Below, one piece after another: positions 47,160 through 56,630 of a stretch of 64,000 bases of DNA (position 1 is its first letter; every line of letters begins with the position of its first letter). The notes under the pieces were generated by a model. The model had not been told where the DNA came from. It saw only the letters and a list, made by a program, of their open reading frames with translations, and made no database searches. The position numbers and the translations under genes are program-made. This DNA is from Natrinema sp. DC36 (lineage in GTDB: Archaea > Halobacteriota > Halobacteria > Halobacteriales > Natrialbaceae). The stretch lies in assembly GCF_020405225.1 (NCBI RefSeq), contig NZ_CP084472.1:1116001-1180000 (forward strand). Direction: 5' to 3'.

Positions 47160-47930
47160 ATGTCTACCCGCTCACAACGCGGTGGCGGCGGTGGGCTCGT
47201 CGGCGCGATCAAGGCCGACGCTCGGCGGTTACACGGGGCCTGGATGGAGATCGTCTTCCCCAGGCAACGCGGCCGCGGTCACTCCGTCATGGGCAAGTGG
47301 AAGCCCGAGTCCCTCCCGCAGAAGGTCGGCTATCACGGCTGGAGCGTACTCGGGGTCATCGGCTTGCTCTTCCTCTATCCGTTAACTGTACTCGGTCTCG
47401 GAACCCGCTTCTACGCGGCGAAACTCGACTCGACCAGGACCAGACTGGGCATCGTCGGCGTCACTGGCGTCGCACTGCTCGGCTGGGGGCTGCTGACGAT
47501 CGCCTGGGGTGCGATGTCGTACATGGATCAGGTCGAGATCCCACTCGAGGCGGTCCTCGCGGTCGCAGCGGCGAGTGGCGTCGCGACCGTTTCGACCGCG
47601 CTCGCCGCGACGTTCTCGAAGGTCGGCGGTCGCGCCACGACGGCCATCCTCGCGTACCCGTTCGCGATGACGGCGCTGTTCCTCCCGCCCGTCGTCGCCG
47701 CGCTCGTCACGCCGTCGCTGCATCCCTACATCCTCGACCCCAGCTACGACTTCGCCGTCTGGGCGCTCGACAACGTACTGTTCGTCGGCGGTCTGAGCGA
47801 CTATCTGCGCGATAATTACACGCTCGAGGGGCCGGCCTACGCTGCGATGTGGGTCGGAATCTCGTTCCCGCTGGGCTGGTTCCTCGGGACCGTCGTGGCA
47901 CTGGCGAATCTGGTTCGTCCGTCGCAATAG
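47160..47930 (+). CDS. Conserved haloarchaeal membrane protein
   Basis: A 256-residue protein. After ~60 basic/Gly-rich residues come four to five membrane helices (near 63-82, 93-117, 130-150, 155-182, 230-250). There is no recognised catalytic motif. A GTTTACGG box ~27 bases before ATG at 47160 supports the start. Function unknown. Confidence 0.7.
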   Translation: MSTRSQRGGGGGLVGAIKADARRLHGAWMEIVFPRQRGRGHSVMGKWKPESLPQKVGYHGWSVLGVIGLLFLYPLTVLGLGTRFYAAKLDSTRTRLGIVGVTGVALLGWGLLTIAWGAMSYMDQVEIPLEAVLAVAAASGVATVSTALAATFSKVGGRATTAILAYPFAMTALFLPPVVAALVTPSLHPYILDPSYDFAVWALDNVLFVGGLSDYLRDNYTLEGPAYAAMWVGISFPLGWFLGTVVALANLVRPSQ

Positions 47931-48021
47931 TTCGGTCGCCGTCTCTCGTTCACCGTTCAATCTTCGTGAACGGACTGCCGATTCCCGATACCATTAGTCG
48001 TCGGGTTCCCAATCACTGCAC

Positions 48022-48216
48022 ATGGAGTTCGACCTTCCTACGACTGCTGCCGCATTTATCGCCGTCATCGCGCTCGGCGTCGTCGGCCTGATCGCCGCGC
48101 CCATGATGGAGATGGACACCGTACTGACGATGGTCGCACCGTCGATGATCGTCTTCGGGCTCATCATGTTGGGACTCGGGATCAAACACGGCGAGTACCG
48201 TACGACAGGCCAATAG
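48022..48216 (+). CDS. Small two-helix membrane protein (DUF7333-like)
   Basis: A 64-residue protein with two helices (~8-26 and ~33-53) joined by a Met/Asp turn (APMMEMDTVLTMVAPSM), ending IKHGEYRTTGQ. It resembles a small haloarchaeal family I recall as DUF7333, with modest certainty. Function unknown. Confidence 0.65.
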   Translation: MEFDLPTTAAAFIAVIALGVVGLIAAPMMEMDTVLTMVAPSMIVFGLIMLGLGIKHGEYRTTGQ

Positions 48217-48354
48217 TAACGGACCGGAGAATCTCTCGAGACGAGCAATTCCGTCGTATCGGTGCGGAGACGGCTCGTATTGCCTCTCTATGGAGCGAAC
48301 GAAAATCGAGAAATCGATAGTTGCGTGTCAGTCACCGGCCGACGGCGAGGCAGC

Positions 48355-49326
48355 CTACATGTAGCCCAGATCGCGCAGTCGCTCCATCAGGTCTTCTTTG
48401 TCCTGGGCGCGGCCCGCGCGCTCGGTGGTGCCTTCGAGGTCCTGCAGCCAGGCGGGATCCTCGTCGGCCTTCTCCGTGCTGACTTCGCTGCCCAGCGAGC
48501 GGAAACCGGCGAAGTACTTCGGCGAAATCGGAACGTCGTCCTGTTCGACGCCCTCGGGGAGGTCGGTGTCGGTTTCGGGAACGTAGCCTTCCTCGGGGAA
48601 GTTCTCGACCGTGTCCGGGACCACGAAGTTCCAGAACGCCTGCCACACGGCGGCCTCGTCGAACTGCAGAATGGGCTGGATGCGGTCGTGGGGCGGGTAG
48701 ATATCCGGATCGTGGCGCGGCGAGAAGAACGTCTCGTCGGCGCGGGCCTCCTGTTCGTCCCAGCGGACGCCGGAGATGACGCCGTCGATGTCGTGCTCTT
48801 CGAGCGCGTCGTTGAGCGCGACCGTCTTCAGCAGGTGGTTGCCGACGTAGGTGTCGAGCAGGAAGGGGAACGTGTCCTCCTCGTACTCGAGGATATCCTC
48901 GACGTGGTGCTGGTTGTGTTCGGAGAGCTCGGAAATGTCGATGTCGTCGCCGGGCTCGAGACCGTGTTCGTCGACGTACTCGCCGACGTCCTCGTTGCGC
49001 GCGTAGATCACATCGAGGTCCCACTCGTCGGCCCAGTGGTCGACGAAGTCGTGGATCTCGTCGAAGTGCTGGTAGTGGTCGATGAAGACCGCTTGGGGCA
49101 CCTCGAGATCGAATCGGTCGGCGACCTCCTTGATGAAGTAAAGGGTGAGCGTCGAGTCCTTGCCGCCGGTCCACATGACCGCCGGGTTCTCGTACTCCTC
49201 GAGGCCCTCGCGCGTGACCTCGATCGCTTTCTCGATTTTGTCCTGAATGTGGGGATACTCTTCGGGATCCTCGTCTTCGCCATCGGAATAGTCGACGTTC
49301 ACGTAGTCGGGGAAGTTCTCAGCCAT
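48355..49326 (-). CDS. PP-loop ATP pyrophosphatase / PAPS reductase-like protein
   Basis: A 323-residue protein with the PP-loop WTGGKDSTLTLYF (52-64), FIDHYQHFDEIHDFVDHWADEW, and GVRWDEQEARADETFF, followed by PHDRIQPILQFDEAAVWQAFW, all typical of PAPS reductase/CysD relatives. These adenylate or reduce sulfate, or transfer sulfur. No CysN, APS kinase or sulfite reductase gene is nearby. Cysteines expected in a reductase C-terminus are absent, so it is more likely an adenylyltransferase-like or other PP-loop enzyme. Confidence 0.82.
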   Translation of the reverse strand: MAENFPDYVNVDYSDGEDEDPEEYPHIQDKIEKAIEVTREGLEEYENPAVMWTGGKDSTLTLYFIKEVADRFDLEVPQAVFIDHYQHFDEIHDFVDHWADEWDLDVIYARNEDVGEYVDEHGLEPGDDIDISELSEHNQHHVEDILEYEEDTFPFLLDTYVGNHLLKTVALNDALEEHDIDGVISGVRWDEQEARADETFFSPRHDPDIYPPHDRIQPILQFDEAAVWQAFWNFVVPDTVENFPEEGYVPETDTDLPEGVEQDDVPISPKYFAGFRSLGSEVSTEKADEDPAWLQDLEGTTERAGRAQDKEDLMERLRDLGYM

Positions 49327-49898
49327 CTCGTAATTAGATATAATTAGGAGGTGTAAATCCTTTGGGTCGGCGGAAAACTCTGTCGGCATCCCGGACCGCA
49401 TGGGTCGTCGCGGTTCAATCGACAGCGATGCGTCGCCGTGGGATATCGCACACCGTGTTTTTGTACTCCCATCGAGGACTCGAGTCGGGTGGCGAAACGG
49501 GGCACGGTGTCGGAGGTGGCGGCAACTTTCGCTCTCGCAACGGCATGGACCGTCTCGTCTCGGATTGTTGCGCTGACGAGTCACGGACCGGCCCAGGCTG
49601 ACTTCGAGCGACTGATACGGACCGCTGTAAACCAGTTCCGGAGCAACCGCAAACCGTCCTGCGTTTGCGCCGGGACATCGGTACAACGGCCCGTCTGAGC
49701 GGCGAACGGCCACTGACGCCCGATTCGTCGCCCAGTCTATTCGCATGGACCGATCGAACGTATACATATTAGCTGAACAAGAGGACGAACCGGGTCTACT
49801 CGGATCGAGGAGGGGCGAATATTTCCTTTCGCGAAAAACTCTTGTATGCTATTCACGGAAGGTAGCGTGTGGTGTGTGAATAGATAGCAAGACCCCGT
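49327..49898. other. Intergenic region containing family 2 repeat
   Basis: The stretch is 572 bases. It holds the AT-rich promoter of the PP-loop gene (49327-49365, TAATTAGATATAATTAGG), an anonymous GC-rich part, the palindrome at 49612-49700 and a second AT-rich part (49745-49860). No frame has credible protein features. Confidence 0.55.
49612..49700. repeat. Imperfect palindrome, family 2, copy 2
   Basis: Left arm CTGATACGGACCGCTGTAAA..., centre CAAACCGTCCTGCG, right arm ...GTACAACGGCCCGTCTGAG, in inverted order to the left. Both the ends (ATACGGACYGCTGTAA) and the centre (AACCGTCC) match the copy at 14403-14483. The arms have decayed more than in copy 1. Confidence 0.7.
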
Positions 49899-51071
49899 GT
49901 GGCAACTGAACTGGGCGCCCCATCGAACCCCCGAATCAAAATCGCAACCGAGACAGCTGTGGTAGCACACGAATCCGAACCGATACGACGGAGCATCGAA
50001 GTCGAGTACTGGGTGATCGACGACGAGGGACGACTGGTCGAACCCGGAGAACTCGTCGACGCGTCGGCGGGTGCCGAACGGGAGTTCGTCGAACCACTGC
50101 TCGAGATCAAAACGACACCGTGTGAGACGACGGCGGAATTGCGCGACGAGCTATTCGACCGGGTCGGGCGCGTCGTGCGACGTGCCGACGAACTCGACAG
50201 GGGACTCGTCCCGCTCGCGACGCCGATACACGCCGGCGAGATTCCGGACCGCGCGAGCGACAGGACGCGAATCCAGGACCGCGTCATCGGCGACGATTTC
50301 GAGTACGTTCGACACTGCGCGGGAACCCATATCCACGTCGAACAACAACCGGGACGCGAGATCGACCAATTGAACGCGCTCATCGCACTCGACCCCGCAC
50401 TGGCGCTGGCGAACTCCTCGCCGTATTTCCGGGGTCGAAACCTGGCCGTCGGGGCTCAGTCGAAACTCTACCGCTGGATGGCGTACGACGGCATTCCTCA
50501 CCAGGGTCGGCTGTGGCCCTACGTCGACGATACCGAGGAGTGGACTCGGCGTCTCGAGCGGCGATACGAGGAGTTCGTGACGGCGGCCATCGAGGCGGGA
50601 GCCGACCGCGCGACTATCGAGTCGAGCTTCGACCCCGAAAGTGCGGTGTGGACGCCCGTTCAGCTCCGCGACACGTTCGGGACCGTCGAGTGGCGCTCGC
50701 CCGACGCCGCTCTCCCGAGTCAGATCATCCGATTGGCCGATCGAGTGGCCGAAATCGTCGGTCACCTCGGCGACGCCGACGTGCGAATCGAGGGGAGGAC
50801 CGGCTCCGTGACCGAGGACACGATCGTCCTCCCGGAGTTCGACGCGGTAATCGAGTACGTCAACGCCGCGATTCGGGAGGGAGTCGCGTCGGACGCGGTG
50901 TGGTCCTACCTCGATCGGATGGGGTTCGACATCGCCGCTTACGAGCCCGTGTCACACGAAATCGACGGTCTTGGACCGGTTTCCCCCGCGGACGCGTGCC
51001 GCTTTCGACTCGACCACGCCGAGCGCCTCGAGCGGGACGTTCGACAGGCCAGTCCGATCACCGGCGACTGA
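49899..51071 (+). CDS. Glutamate-cysteine ligase-like (GCS2) family protein
   Basis: A 390-residue carboxylate-amine ligase-like protein: SIEVEYWVIDDEGRLVE, EPLLEIKTTPCETTAELRDEL (Mg/ATP glutamate region), GTHIHVE (metal His), ALANSSPYFRGRN, and VEWRSPDAALPSQ. In haloarchaea GshA makes gamma-glutamylcysteine, the main thiol. This copy is diverged in its first motif (IEVEYWV instead of the common GVEEEFFV), so it may be a paralogue with another substrate. The start is uncertain: GTG at 49899 or GTG at 49959. Confidence 0.78.
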   Translation: MATELGAPSNPRIKIATETAVVAHESEPIRRSIEVEYWVIDDEGRLVEPGELVDASAGAEREFVEPLLEIKTTPCETTAELRDELFDRVGRVVRRADELDRGLVPLATPIHAGEIPDRASDRTRIQDRVIGDDFEYVRHCAGTHIHVEQQPGREIDQLNALIALDPALALANSSPYFRGRNLAVGAQSKLYRWMAYDGIPHQGRLWPYVDDTEEWTRRLERRYEEFVTAAIEAGADRATIESSFDPESAVWTPVQLRDTFGTVEWRSPDAALPSQIIRLADRVAEIVGHLGDADVRIEGRTGSVTEDTIVLPEFDAVIEYVNAAIREGVASDAVWSYLDRMGFDIAAYEPVSHEIDGLGPVSPADACRFRLDHAERLERDVRQASPITGD

Positions 51072-51172
51072 CGATCCACGGCGGACGATCGGTCGCCGAC
51101 ATCTCGCTTCGATCGACTCGAGCGGGCGTTCACTGGGGAACGTATTACTCCGTGGATACCGACGATCACTCC

Positions 51173-51913
51173 ATGACGACTCTCACCGACGAGACGATCA
51201 TCGTGACCGGCGCGAGCAAGGGACTCGGACGTTCGATGGCGCTGCACCTCTCGGAACTCGGGGCGAACGTCGTCCTCGTGGCCCGCAGCGAGGACGACCT
51301 CGAGGCCGTGGCCGACGCGGCGGACGGCGAGACGCTGGTCGCACCGGCGGACGTTCGCGACGCCGATGCCGTCGACCGCGTCGTCGAGTCGACGCTCGAC
51401 CGCTTTGGCGGGATCGATACGCTGATCAACAACGCCGGGATCTCGGGACTTAGCTTCGGCGAGGATCGCCGGTCGCTGGTCGAGACGAGCGAAGACGAGT
51501 GGGACCAGATTATGGACGTCAACGTGAAAGGAGTCTACCTGTTCACGAAACGTGTCCTCGAGGCAATGCTCGAGAGCGGACAGAAGTCGGGACAGATCAT
51601 CAACGTCTCTTCCGGCCTCGGCCGCTACGCGATTCCGGACGCCGCAGCGTACATCACGTCGAAGTGGGGCCTCGAGGGGTTCACGCAGGGAGTCGCACTC
51701 GAGGTCGAGGATGACGGAATCAACGTCAACGCGATCGATCCCGGCGGTCGGGTGAACACGCGGATCTGGGAGCACCTCCCCGACGACGAGCGCGAGGAGA
51801 TCCTGCAACCCGACGTGATGGACGACGCCGCCGCGTTGCTGGCCGCACAGGGACCGGACGGCGTCACCGGCGAGTCGATGACCGCCGCGGAGTGGGAAGA
51901 CCGACTCGAGTGA
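51173..51913 (+). CDS. Short-chain dehydrogenase/reductase
   Basis: A 246-residue NAD(P)-dependent oxidoreductase: TGASKGLGR (12-20), NNAG (86-89), catalytic Ser146/147, Tyr160 and Lys164 (INVSSGLGRY, AAAYITSKWG). It resembles 3-ketoacyl-ACP or glucose dehydrogenase-type members; the substrate is unknown. ATG at 51173 (MTTLTDETIIVTGAS) is clear; the longer frame at 50513 is a shadow. It begins ~100 bases after the GCS2-type gene. Confidence 0.92.
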   Translation: MTTLTDETIIVTGASKGLGRSMALHLSELGANVVLVARSEDDLEAVADAADGETLVAPADVRDADAVDRVVESTLDRFGGIDTLINNAGISGLSFGEDRRSLVETSEDEWDQIMDVNVKGVYLFTKRVLEAMLESGQKSGQIINVSSGLGRYAIPDAAAYITSKWGLEGFTQGVALEVEDDGINVNAIDPGGRVNTRIWEHLPDDEREEILQPDVMDDAAALLAAQGPDGVTGESMTAAEWEDRLE

Positions 51914-51980
51914 CGAGCGAACGGAGCCACGTCGGACCGGCCGTCAGGACGACCTGAACCGGGCCGCGCCGAACCGATCG

Positions 51981-52307
51981 TCAGGACGACTCGAGTCGGT
52001 TCTGACAGCCGTGACAGTACGTCACGCCTACTCGGTTCGACGCTCCACATGCGGGACACCGAACCGTCGACGAGCCGTTGGCCTCGACGCCCATCTCGTT
52101 CGCTAACACGGCGAGTACGTCGTCGTGCTCCGTGAGGTCGTGAGCCCCGTCACGTCCTCGCGTCCGCGCCCACTCGTTGATCAGATCGTCGTCCCGCAGT
52201 CGTTCGAGTCCCCGGACCAGTCCCAGAAAGCACAGCGTCGGGGCGATCATCACGAAGGCCGCCACGGCGAGGCGACCGAGGAGTGCGTACGGGCCCGGAT
52301 CGTCCAT
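51981..52307 (-). CDS. Membrane-anchored zinc-ribbon protein
   Basis: A 108-residue protein. One N-terminal membrane helix (~10-30), a charged helical linker, and a C-terminal zinc ribbon CPACGASNRVGVTYCHGC (two CxxC pairs). The fold suggests a membrane-attached protein-interaction domain. It is convergent with the SDR gene. Function unknown. Confidence 0.72.
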   Translation of the reverse strand: MDDPGPYALLGRLAVAAFVMIAPTLCFLGLVRGLERLRDDDLINEWARTRGRDGAHDLTEHDDVLAVLANEMGVEANGSSTVRCPACGASNRVGVTYCHGCQNRLESS

Positions 52308-52445
52308 ACTCGTCGTTCGCCATCGGGACTACAAACGTCTATCGCCGGCTGGCCTCAGCAGGCGGACCCCTCCGCGCCTCCGCGCCCGTCGGGCTTCGCG
52401 CCACCGTCGTCCGACTGCGGTGTCCGTGGATCGTGCGAGGCGCAC

Positions 52446-53729
52446 TCACGTGGTGGGGACGACGCGGAAGACCCCGCCCCCGCCGGTACCCGTGCCGAGC
52501 GCGTACACCTCTCCCTCGTCGTCGCGACCGAAGGAGAGTAGTCGCTCGAGGGACGTTTCGCCGTCGATCTCGAGGACGGTGGTCGACCACAGTTCGTCGC
52601 CGTCATCGGGACGGGTGGCGGCGAACAGCCGCCCCTCGGGCAGGAAGTCACCGAATACGTACGCGCCCTCCAGCGCCGGAAGCGTCGAACTGCGGTAGAC
52701 GTAGCCGCCGATGACCGACACGCCGCTGACCGCCGATTCCGTCGGCGGGTGCGGATACTCGATGATCGGATCGCGGAACGGCTTACCGCCGCCGGCGGCG
52801 CGTTCGGCGGGGTGCTCCGGACAGGTCTCCTCCCGGTAGCAGTGGGTCCCCTCTCTGACGTTCCAGCCGTAGTTCCCGCCCTTCTCGAGGCGGTTGACCT
52901 CCTCGTAGTCGCTCTCGCCGACGTCCGCGACGAAGCAGTCGCCGTCGTCGAACGAGAGCCGCCAGGGGTTCCGAAAGCCCCACGCGTAGTACTCGTCGAG
53001 GCCCGTTCGTCCGACGAGCGGGTTGTCGTCGGGGACGGCGTACGCTCGATCGGCCGTCCGGTCGTCGACGTCGAGTCGCAGAACGCTTCCCAGGAAGTCC
53101 GTCGTGACGTCTTGTCCGCCGCCGCCACCGCCGCCGCCCGCGCCGATGCCGACGTAGAGGAATCCGTCCGGTCCGAACGCGAGATCGCCCCCGTTGTGGA
53201 AGTCCGCCGGTTGGGGGATCTCGAGAACGACGCGCCCGGTGTCTCGGCGAACCCTCCTGCCGTCGTCGGTCGCCCGGAACGACGCGAGGATCCCCGTGTG
53301 GTCGAAATCCGCCGGCGTTCCGGACTGGCGCGGCGCGCTGAAGTGGACGAACAGCCGGCGGTTCTCGGCGAACTCGGGATGGAGTGTCAGACCCAGTAGC
53401 CCGCGCTCACCGCCGGTGCGGACGGTGTCGCGGAGATCGAGAAACGGCTCGTCGCGGAGCCCGTCCGATTCGTGAACGAAAACCCGGCCACCGCGATCGG
53501 CGACGTATCGACGATTCGCTCTGGGGGCGAACTCGAGCCCAACCGGCATCTTCACTCCGTCGACTACCGTTTCGAGACCGACCGCGTTCGGGATTCGATC
53601 GATCGCGTCCAGTGCGTTCGGCGTCGTGGCATCGTCGGCTCGAGACCGTCTCCCGAAGCCGGCGAGCCCCACTGTCGCGCCGACGGCCGCACCCGTCAGG
53701 AACCGCCGTCGGCTGGTGAGGGGTTCCAT
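52446..53729 (-). CDS. PQQ-dependent aldose sugar dehydrogenase-like protein (Tat-exported)
   Basis: A 427-residue extracellular six-bladed propeller of the soluble glucose dehydrogenase/YliI type. A Tat signal is present (SRRRFLTGAAVGATVGLAGF). Family motifs include GLLGLTLHPEF, NGGDLAFGPDGFLYVGIG, YYAWGFRNPWRLSFD, DVGESDYEEVN and GGNYGWNVREGTHC. Such enzymes oxidise sugars outside the cell and feed electrons to the chain. A run of eight glycines follows GIGAG (DNA near 53115-53140), longer than usual. A TCTATATCC box precedes ATG at 53729 by ~35 bases. Confidence 0.9.
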   Translation of the reverse strand: MEPLTSRRRFLTGAAVGATVGLAGFGRRSRADDATTPNALDAIDRIPNAVGLETVVDGVKMPVGLEFAPRANRRYVADRGGRVFVHESDGLRDEPFLDLRDTVRTGGERGLLGLTLHPEFAENRRLFVHFSAPRQSGTPADFDHTGILASFRATDDGRRVRRDTGRVVLEIPQPADFHNGGDLAFGPDGFLYVGIGAGGGGGGGGQDVTTDFLGSVLRLDVDDRTADRAYAVPDDNPLVGRTGLDEYYAWGFRNPWRLSFDDGDCFVADVGESDYEEVNRLEKGGNYGWNVREGTHCYREETCPEHPAERAAGGGKPFRDPIIEYPHPPTESAVSGVSVIGGYVYRSSTLPALEGAYVFGDFLPEGRLFAATRPDDGDELWSTTVLEIDGETSLERLLSFGRDDEGEVYALGTGTGGGGVFRVVPTT

Positions 53730-53883
53730 GGTGGGGTTCGTACAGCCTCGAGGCGGATATAGACCTATTCGGTCGCGATGAACGCTGTTCGCACTCGAAG
53801 ATTCAGGATCCCGTTGCCGAGGCGTCGGTGACCTCGCCGCTATTCGTCGGTGGGTCGGGGCGCGCGATCGATTCCCGCTTCGC

Positions 53884-54468
53884 TCAGTCCGTGATGAACT
53901 TGTTGTCCCGCCAGTTGACGCCGCCCTCACCCGAGCCGTGATCGCGGGGCCCTTCGACGACTTCGATGTCGGCCGGGCGGGGTTCGCCGTCGACGATCCG
54001 GGTCGCATCGAGGTCGCCGTTGCGCTCCGAAATTGCGGTTAGGGTGCCCTTCTCGGCCGCTTCGGCGATCTCACAGAGAACGAGGAACATCTCGTACTGT
54101 AACAGCGAGTTCTGGAGGACGGTCTCCCGGTCGCCCTTGAAGGCGGCGAACTCGACGAGTTCGGATTCGATCTCTTCTTCTTCCTCCTCGTCCCAGCTGA
54201 AGGACTTCTGTCGCCGCTCGTCGGGATCCTCCTCGTAGACCCGATTTTCCGTGACGCTCGCCTTGAGCTGTGCCGTCGGGGTGTACTTGCTGACGGACTG
54301 GTCCTCGGCGACGGCCTTGAGAATCAGCGTGTTGTTCCGTCGCGTGATTTCGACGTCGGTGATCCCGTCAGGGTACTTCGCTTCGTCGATGTGCTCGCGA
54401 AGGTCTTCGAGGGGCAGTTCGAGTGTCGAATGCAGCCGATATACGTGTCTGGATTCCTCTGTTGACAT
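53884..54468 (-). CDS. Conserved haloarchaeal protein, unknown function
   Basis: A 194-residue acidic protein. The first half is a small alpha/beta region (HVYRLHSTLELPLEDLREHIDEAKYPDGITDVEITRRNNTLILKAV). A highly acidic linker (WDEEEEEEIESE) precedes a helical part (TVLQNSLLQYEMFLVLCEIAEAAEKG). I recall the family as DUF7110, with modest certainty. On the minus strand CATATAAG near 54524 is a likely TATA box. Confidence 0.75.
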   Translation of the reverse strand: MSTEESRHVYRLHSTLELPLEDLREHIDEAKYPDGITDVEITRRNNTLILKAVAEDQSVSKYTPTAQLKASVTENRVYEEDPDERRQKSFSWDEEEEEEIESELVEFAAFKGDRETVLQNSLLQYEMFLVLCEIAEAAEKGTLTAISERNGDLDATRIVDGEPRPADIEVVEGPRDHGSGEGGVNWRDNKFITD

Positions 54469-54588
54469 TGTGTGGGAAGGTGTGTACGGCGATAGTCGTG
54501 ATCATCTAGTACGAGGGCGTGACTTATATGACCTGCTATTAAATGTGTGAAATATCAGATCCGGTAAACGAACGAGACATTCGTCTCT

Positions 54589-54933
54589 TTACGCGGCGTT
54601 GAGCGTTTCATCGAGCTCATTTCGCTCCTCGAGTTCCTCGAGGACGTCGGAGCCGCCGACGAATTCGCCGTCGACGAACGTCTGCGGGATCGTCTCCCAG
54701 TCGCTGCGCTCGGACAGCGCCTGCCGGAACTCGTCGAGCGACTCGAGAACGTCGACGGTCTCGAACTCGTCGCGGTGCTGGTCGATCAGCCCGAGCGCCT
54801 TGCGGGAGTAGCCACACTGGGGCATCAATTCGGTCCCCTTCATGAAGAGTACAACCTCGTTTTCCTCGAGCGCCTCGGTAACCTGCTCGTCGACTTCCTC
54901 CTGATCGAGACCCTGGTTCGGTGGGAATTCCAT
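54589..54933 (-). CDS. Monothiol glutaredoxin (Grx4/CGFS type)
   Basis: A 114-residue thioredoxin-fold protein with VVLFMKGTELMPQCGYSRKALGLI. The active site is CGYS with Cys40 rather than the common CGFS. Further features are TIPQTFVDGEFVGGSDVLEELEE, the cis-Pro and the glutathione/thiol site. Monothiol glutaredoxins carry Fe-S clusters; in haloarchaea the thiol partner is probably gamma-glutamylcysteine. It may cooperate with the IscA-type protein at 11830-12204 (inference). Confidence 0.93.
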   Translation of the reverse strand: MEFPPNQGLDQEEVDEQVTEALEENEVVLFMKGTELMPQCGYSRKALGLIDQHRDEFETVDVLESLDEFRQALSERSDWETIPQTFVDGEFVGGSDVLEELEERNELDETLNAA

Positions 54934-55116
54934 ACTTCCCCGTACGGCAGTGTGGGGGATATGCCTTGCGCCATCGGCGCTCTCGATGGAGGAACTGCGA
55001 CCTGCCGCGCGGGCGGAACGGAGCAGGGCAGGAACGGAATAGGGCAGGAACCGAGTCGGGGAGAAACGGAGTTGGAACGGAACGAAGAGAGGCGGAGGTG
55101 TATCGCGGGTTCCGGC

Positions 55117-55914
55117 TCAGTCCGCCGTCGCGGGCGTCTCGAGAACGTCCACTTTCTCGGCGCTGTAGCCGAAGACGTTCCGGTAGCCGTTGGACGACAT
55201 GAGGACCGGGTAGAACGACTCGTCGGCGACTTGCTTCTCGCCGTCGGCGGCGGCGAACGGCGCGCCGGCCTCGACCTCGGTGAAGTTCTCGACGAACACT
55301 TCGTAGGTGTCGGCCTGATCTTTGCGGATGACGTCGGTGAGTCGGTAGACCGGCAGGTCGCGGCGGACGGTGTCGCCGGGCAACGCGCCCACTGCGGTGA
55401 GGAACGACCGCGTCAGTCGGTCGGCGTTCTCGGCGGCCGTTTCCGATCCCTGCAGCCCGCACTCGACTTCGATGGTGTCGATCGCGGAGAACAGACGTCC
55501 CTCCGCGAAGTTACTCGTTTCGACCATCGCCGCGACGGGCAGTTGCGGGACGATATCTTTGGCCGTCTCGTTGACCCCGTTAACGATCGCGAAGGGATCA
55601 GCGTGGCTCTGCGTGGAATGCATCGAGAAGGTTAGACAGCCGTCGAGTTCGTCGACGAGTTCGTGTGCAAGTCGTCCCTCGTGCGTCTTCGCGTCCGGAC
55701 TGCCGGGAAACGCGCGGTTGAGATCCTCGTCGACGAACCGCACCTGCCGCTCGAGCGCCGGTTCGTTGGCAACAATAAGTTTGACGGGCCGTTCGACGGT
55801 CGGGCGGTCGTCGAGGAGGCGTTCGATCGCCCGGACGCCACAGGGCTCGTCCCCGTGGACGCCCGCAACGACTGCGATCTCCGGCGTTCCCGACCCCAGC
55901 TGTGCGACTCTCAT
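55117..55914 (-). CDS. Succinylglutamate desuccinylase/aspartoacylase family protein
   Basis: A 265-residue zinc-carboxypeptidase-like hydrolase: AGVHGDEPCGVRAIERLL with zinc ligands His20 and Glu23, RFVDEDLNRAFPGS with the substrate-binding Arg, FSMHSTQSHADPF with the third zinc His, and a Glu in VECGLQGSET. Relatives remove an acyl group from an amino acid. No arginine-succinyl pathway genes are nearby, so the substrate is open. ATG at 55914 overlaps no other gene. Confidence 0.9.
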   Translation of the reverse strand: MRVAQLGSGTPEIAVVAGVHGDEPCGVRAIERLLDDRPTVERPVKLIVANEPALERQVRFVDEDLNRAFPGSPDAKTHEGRLAHELVDELDGCLTFSMHSTQSHADPFAIVNGVNETAKDIVPQLPVAAMVETSNFAEGRLFSAIDTIEVECGLQGSETAAENADRLTRSFLTAVGALPGDTVRRDLPVYRLTDVIRKDQADTYEVFVENFTEVEAGAPFAAADGEKQVADESFYPVLMSSNGYRNVFGYSAEKVDVLETPATAD

Positions 55915-56039
55915 TACTAGTTAGTTCGGCTGAAAGGGCAAAGGCAATTCGGTCTTTCACAGCATCGACCGATCGCGGATCGCGGCCGGTTCTTCGCTCG
56001 GAGAGTCCGTGGGCGACCCTCACTGCGATTCGATCCGCG

Positions 56040-56525
56040 TCACTCCTCGAGCGAGTCGGCGTACTCGTACTCGACGGCTCGAGCGGTCGGTCGCTCGTCG
56101 TCCAGTCGTATTCGCCAGTCGTCGATAGCGGCCGGTTCCTCGAGGGCGTTCGTGAGCGCGGTCCGGACCGCGAGCACGTCGACTCCGTAGTAGTCGTTCG
56201 GGACGCCGTGGAGGTACTGCAGCGCCGTCTCGAAGAGGCTCCGCATGCCGTCGTCGTTCTCGAAATCGACGCGTTTGTAGGCCCCCGCGGCCACCTGAAC
56301 CATTCCGTGGCAGAACCTGCTCTCCGCCGTGCCGGCCCCGTAGTTGTACCACTCATCCTCGAAACAGTCGTGGGACTCGTGGTACGCACCGTCGTTGAAC
56401 AGCCGAACGCCGTGGCCGGTCGCCCGGCGCAGCGTCGCGTGCTCCCAGCGACCCGCGGAGGGATCCCAGCCGGTCGGATTCCCGGCCGGTGGCTCGACGG
56501 TCGGGTCGCGGGTGTGGTCGTCCAT
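56040..56525 (-). CDS. DUF309 domain protein
   Basis: A 161-residue protein with the DUF309 helical core [47 protein letters not shown] and [17 protein letters not shown]. The His and Glu residues of the first helix pair could bind metal. It was crystallised in other species without a known role. The first 30 residues are Pro-rich and disordered-looking. Confidence 0.88.
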   Translation of the reverse strand: MDDHTRDPTVEPPAGNPTGWDPSAGRWEHATLRRATGHGVRLFNDGAYHESHDCFEDEWYNYGAGTAESRFCHGMVQVAAGAYKRVDFENDDGMRSLFETALQYLHGVPNDYYGVDVLAVRTALTNALEEPAAIDDWRIRLDDERPTARAVEYEYADSLEE

Positions 56526-56630
56526 AGTTGATGTCGAGGGCCGAGAGACGGGTAATTCCGTCGGTTAGGTACCCCGTAGCGTGTGTAAGCACCGTATTTA
56601 TCACGGTAGGCTTCCCCATACTCCAACGAG

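Noticed and set aside
50513-51913. 466-codon frame joining GCS2 region to the SDR
   Set aside because: Only the last 246 codons (from 51173) have SDR character; the upstream part is out of frame with the real GCS2 gene and is Arg-rich.
53110-53140. Poly-glycine codon run in the sugar dehydrogenase as a phase-variation tract
   Set aside because: Codons are mixed GGC/GGT/GGA-type triplets in frame; slippage would be in-frame, and Gly-rich loops are common in this family.
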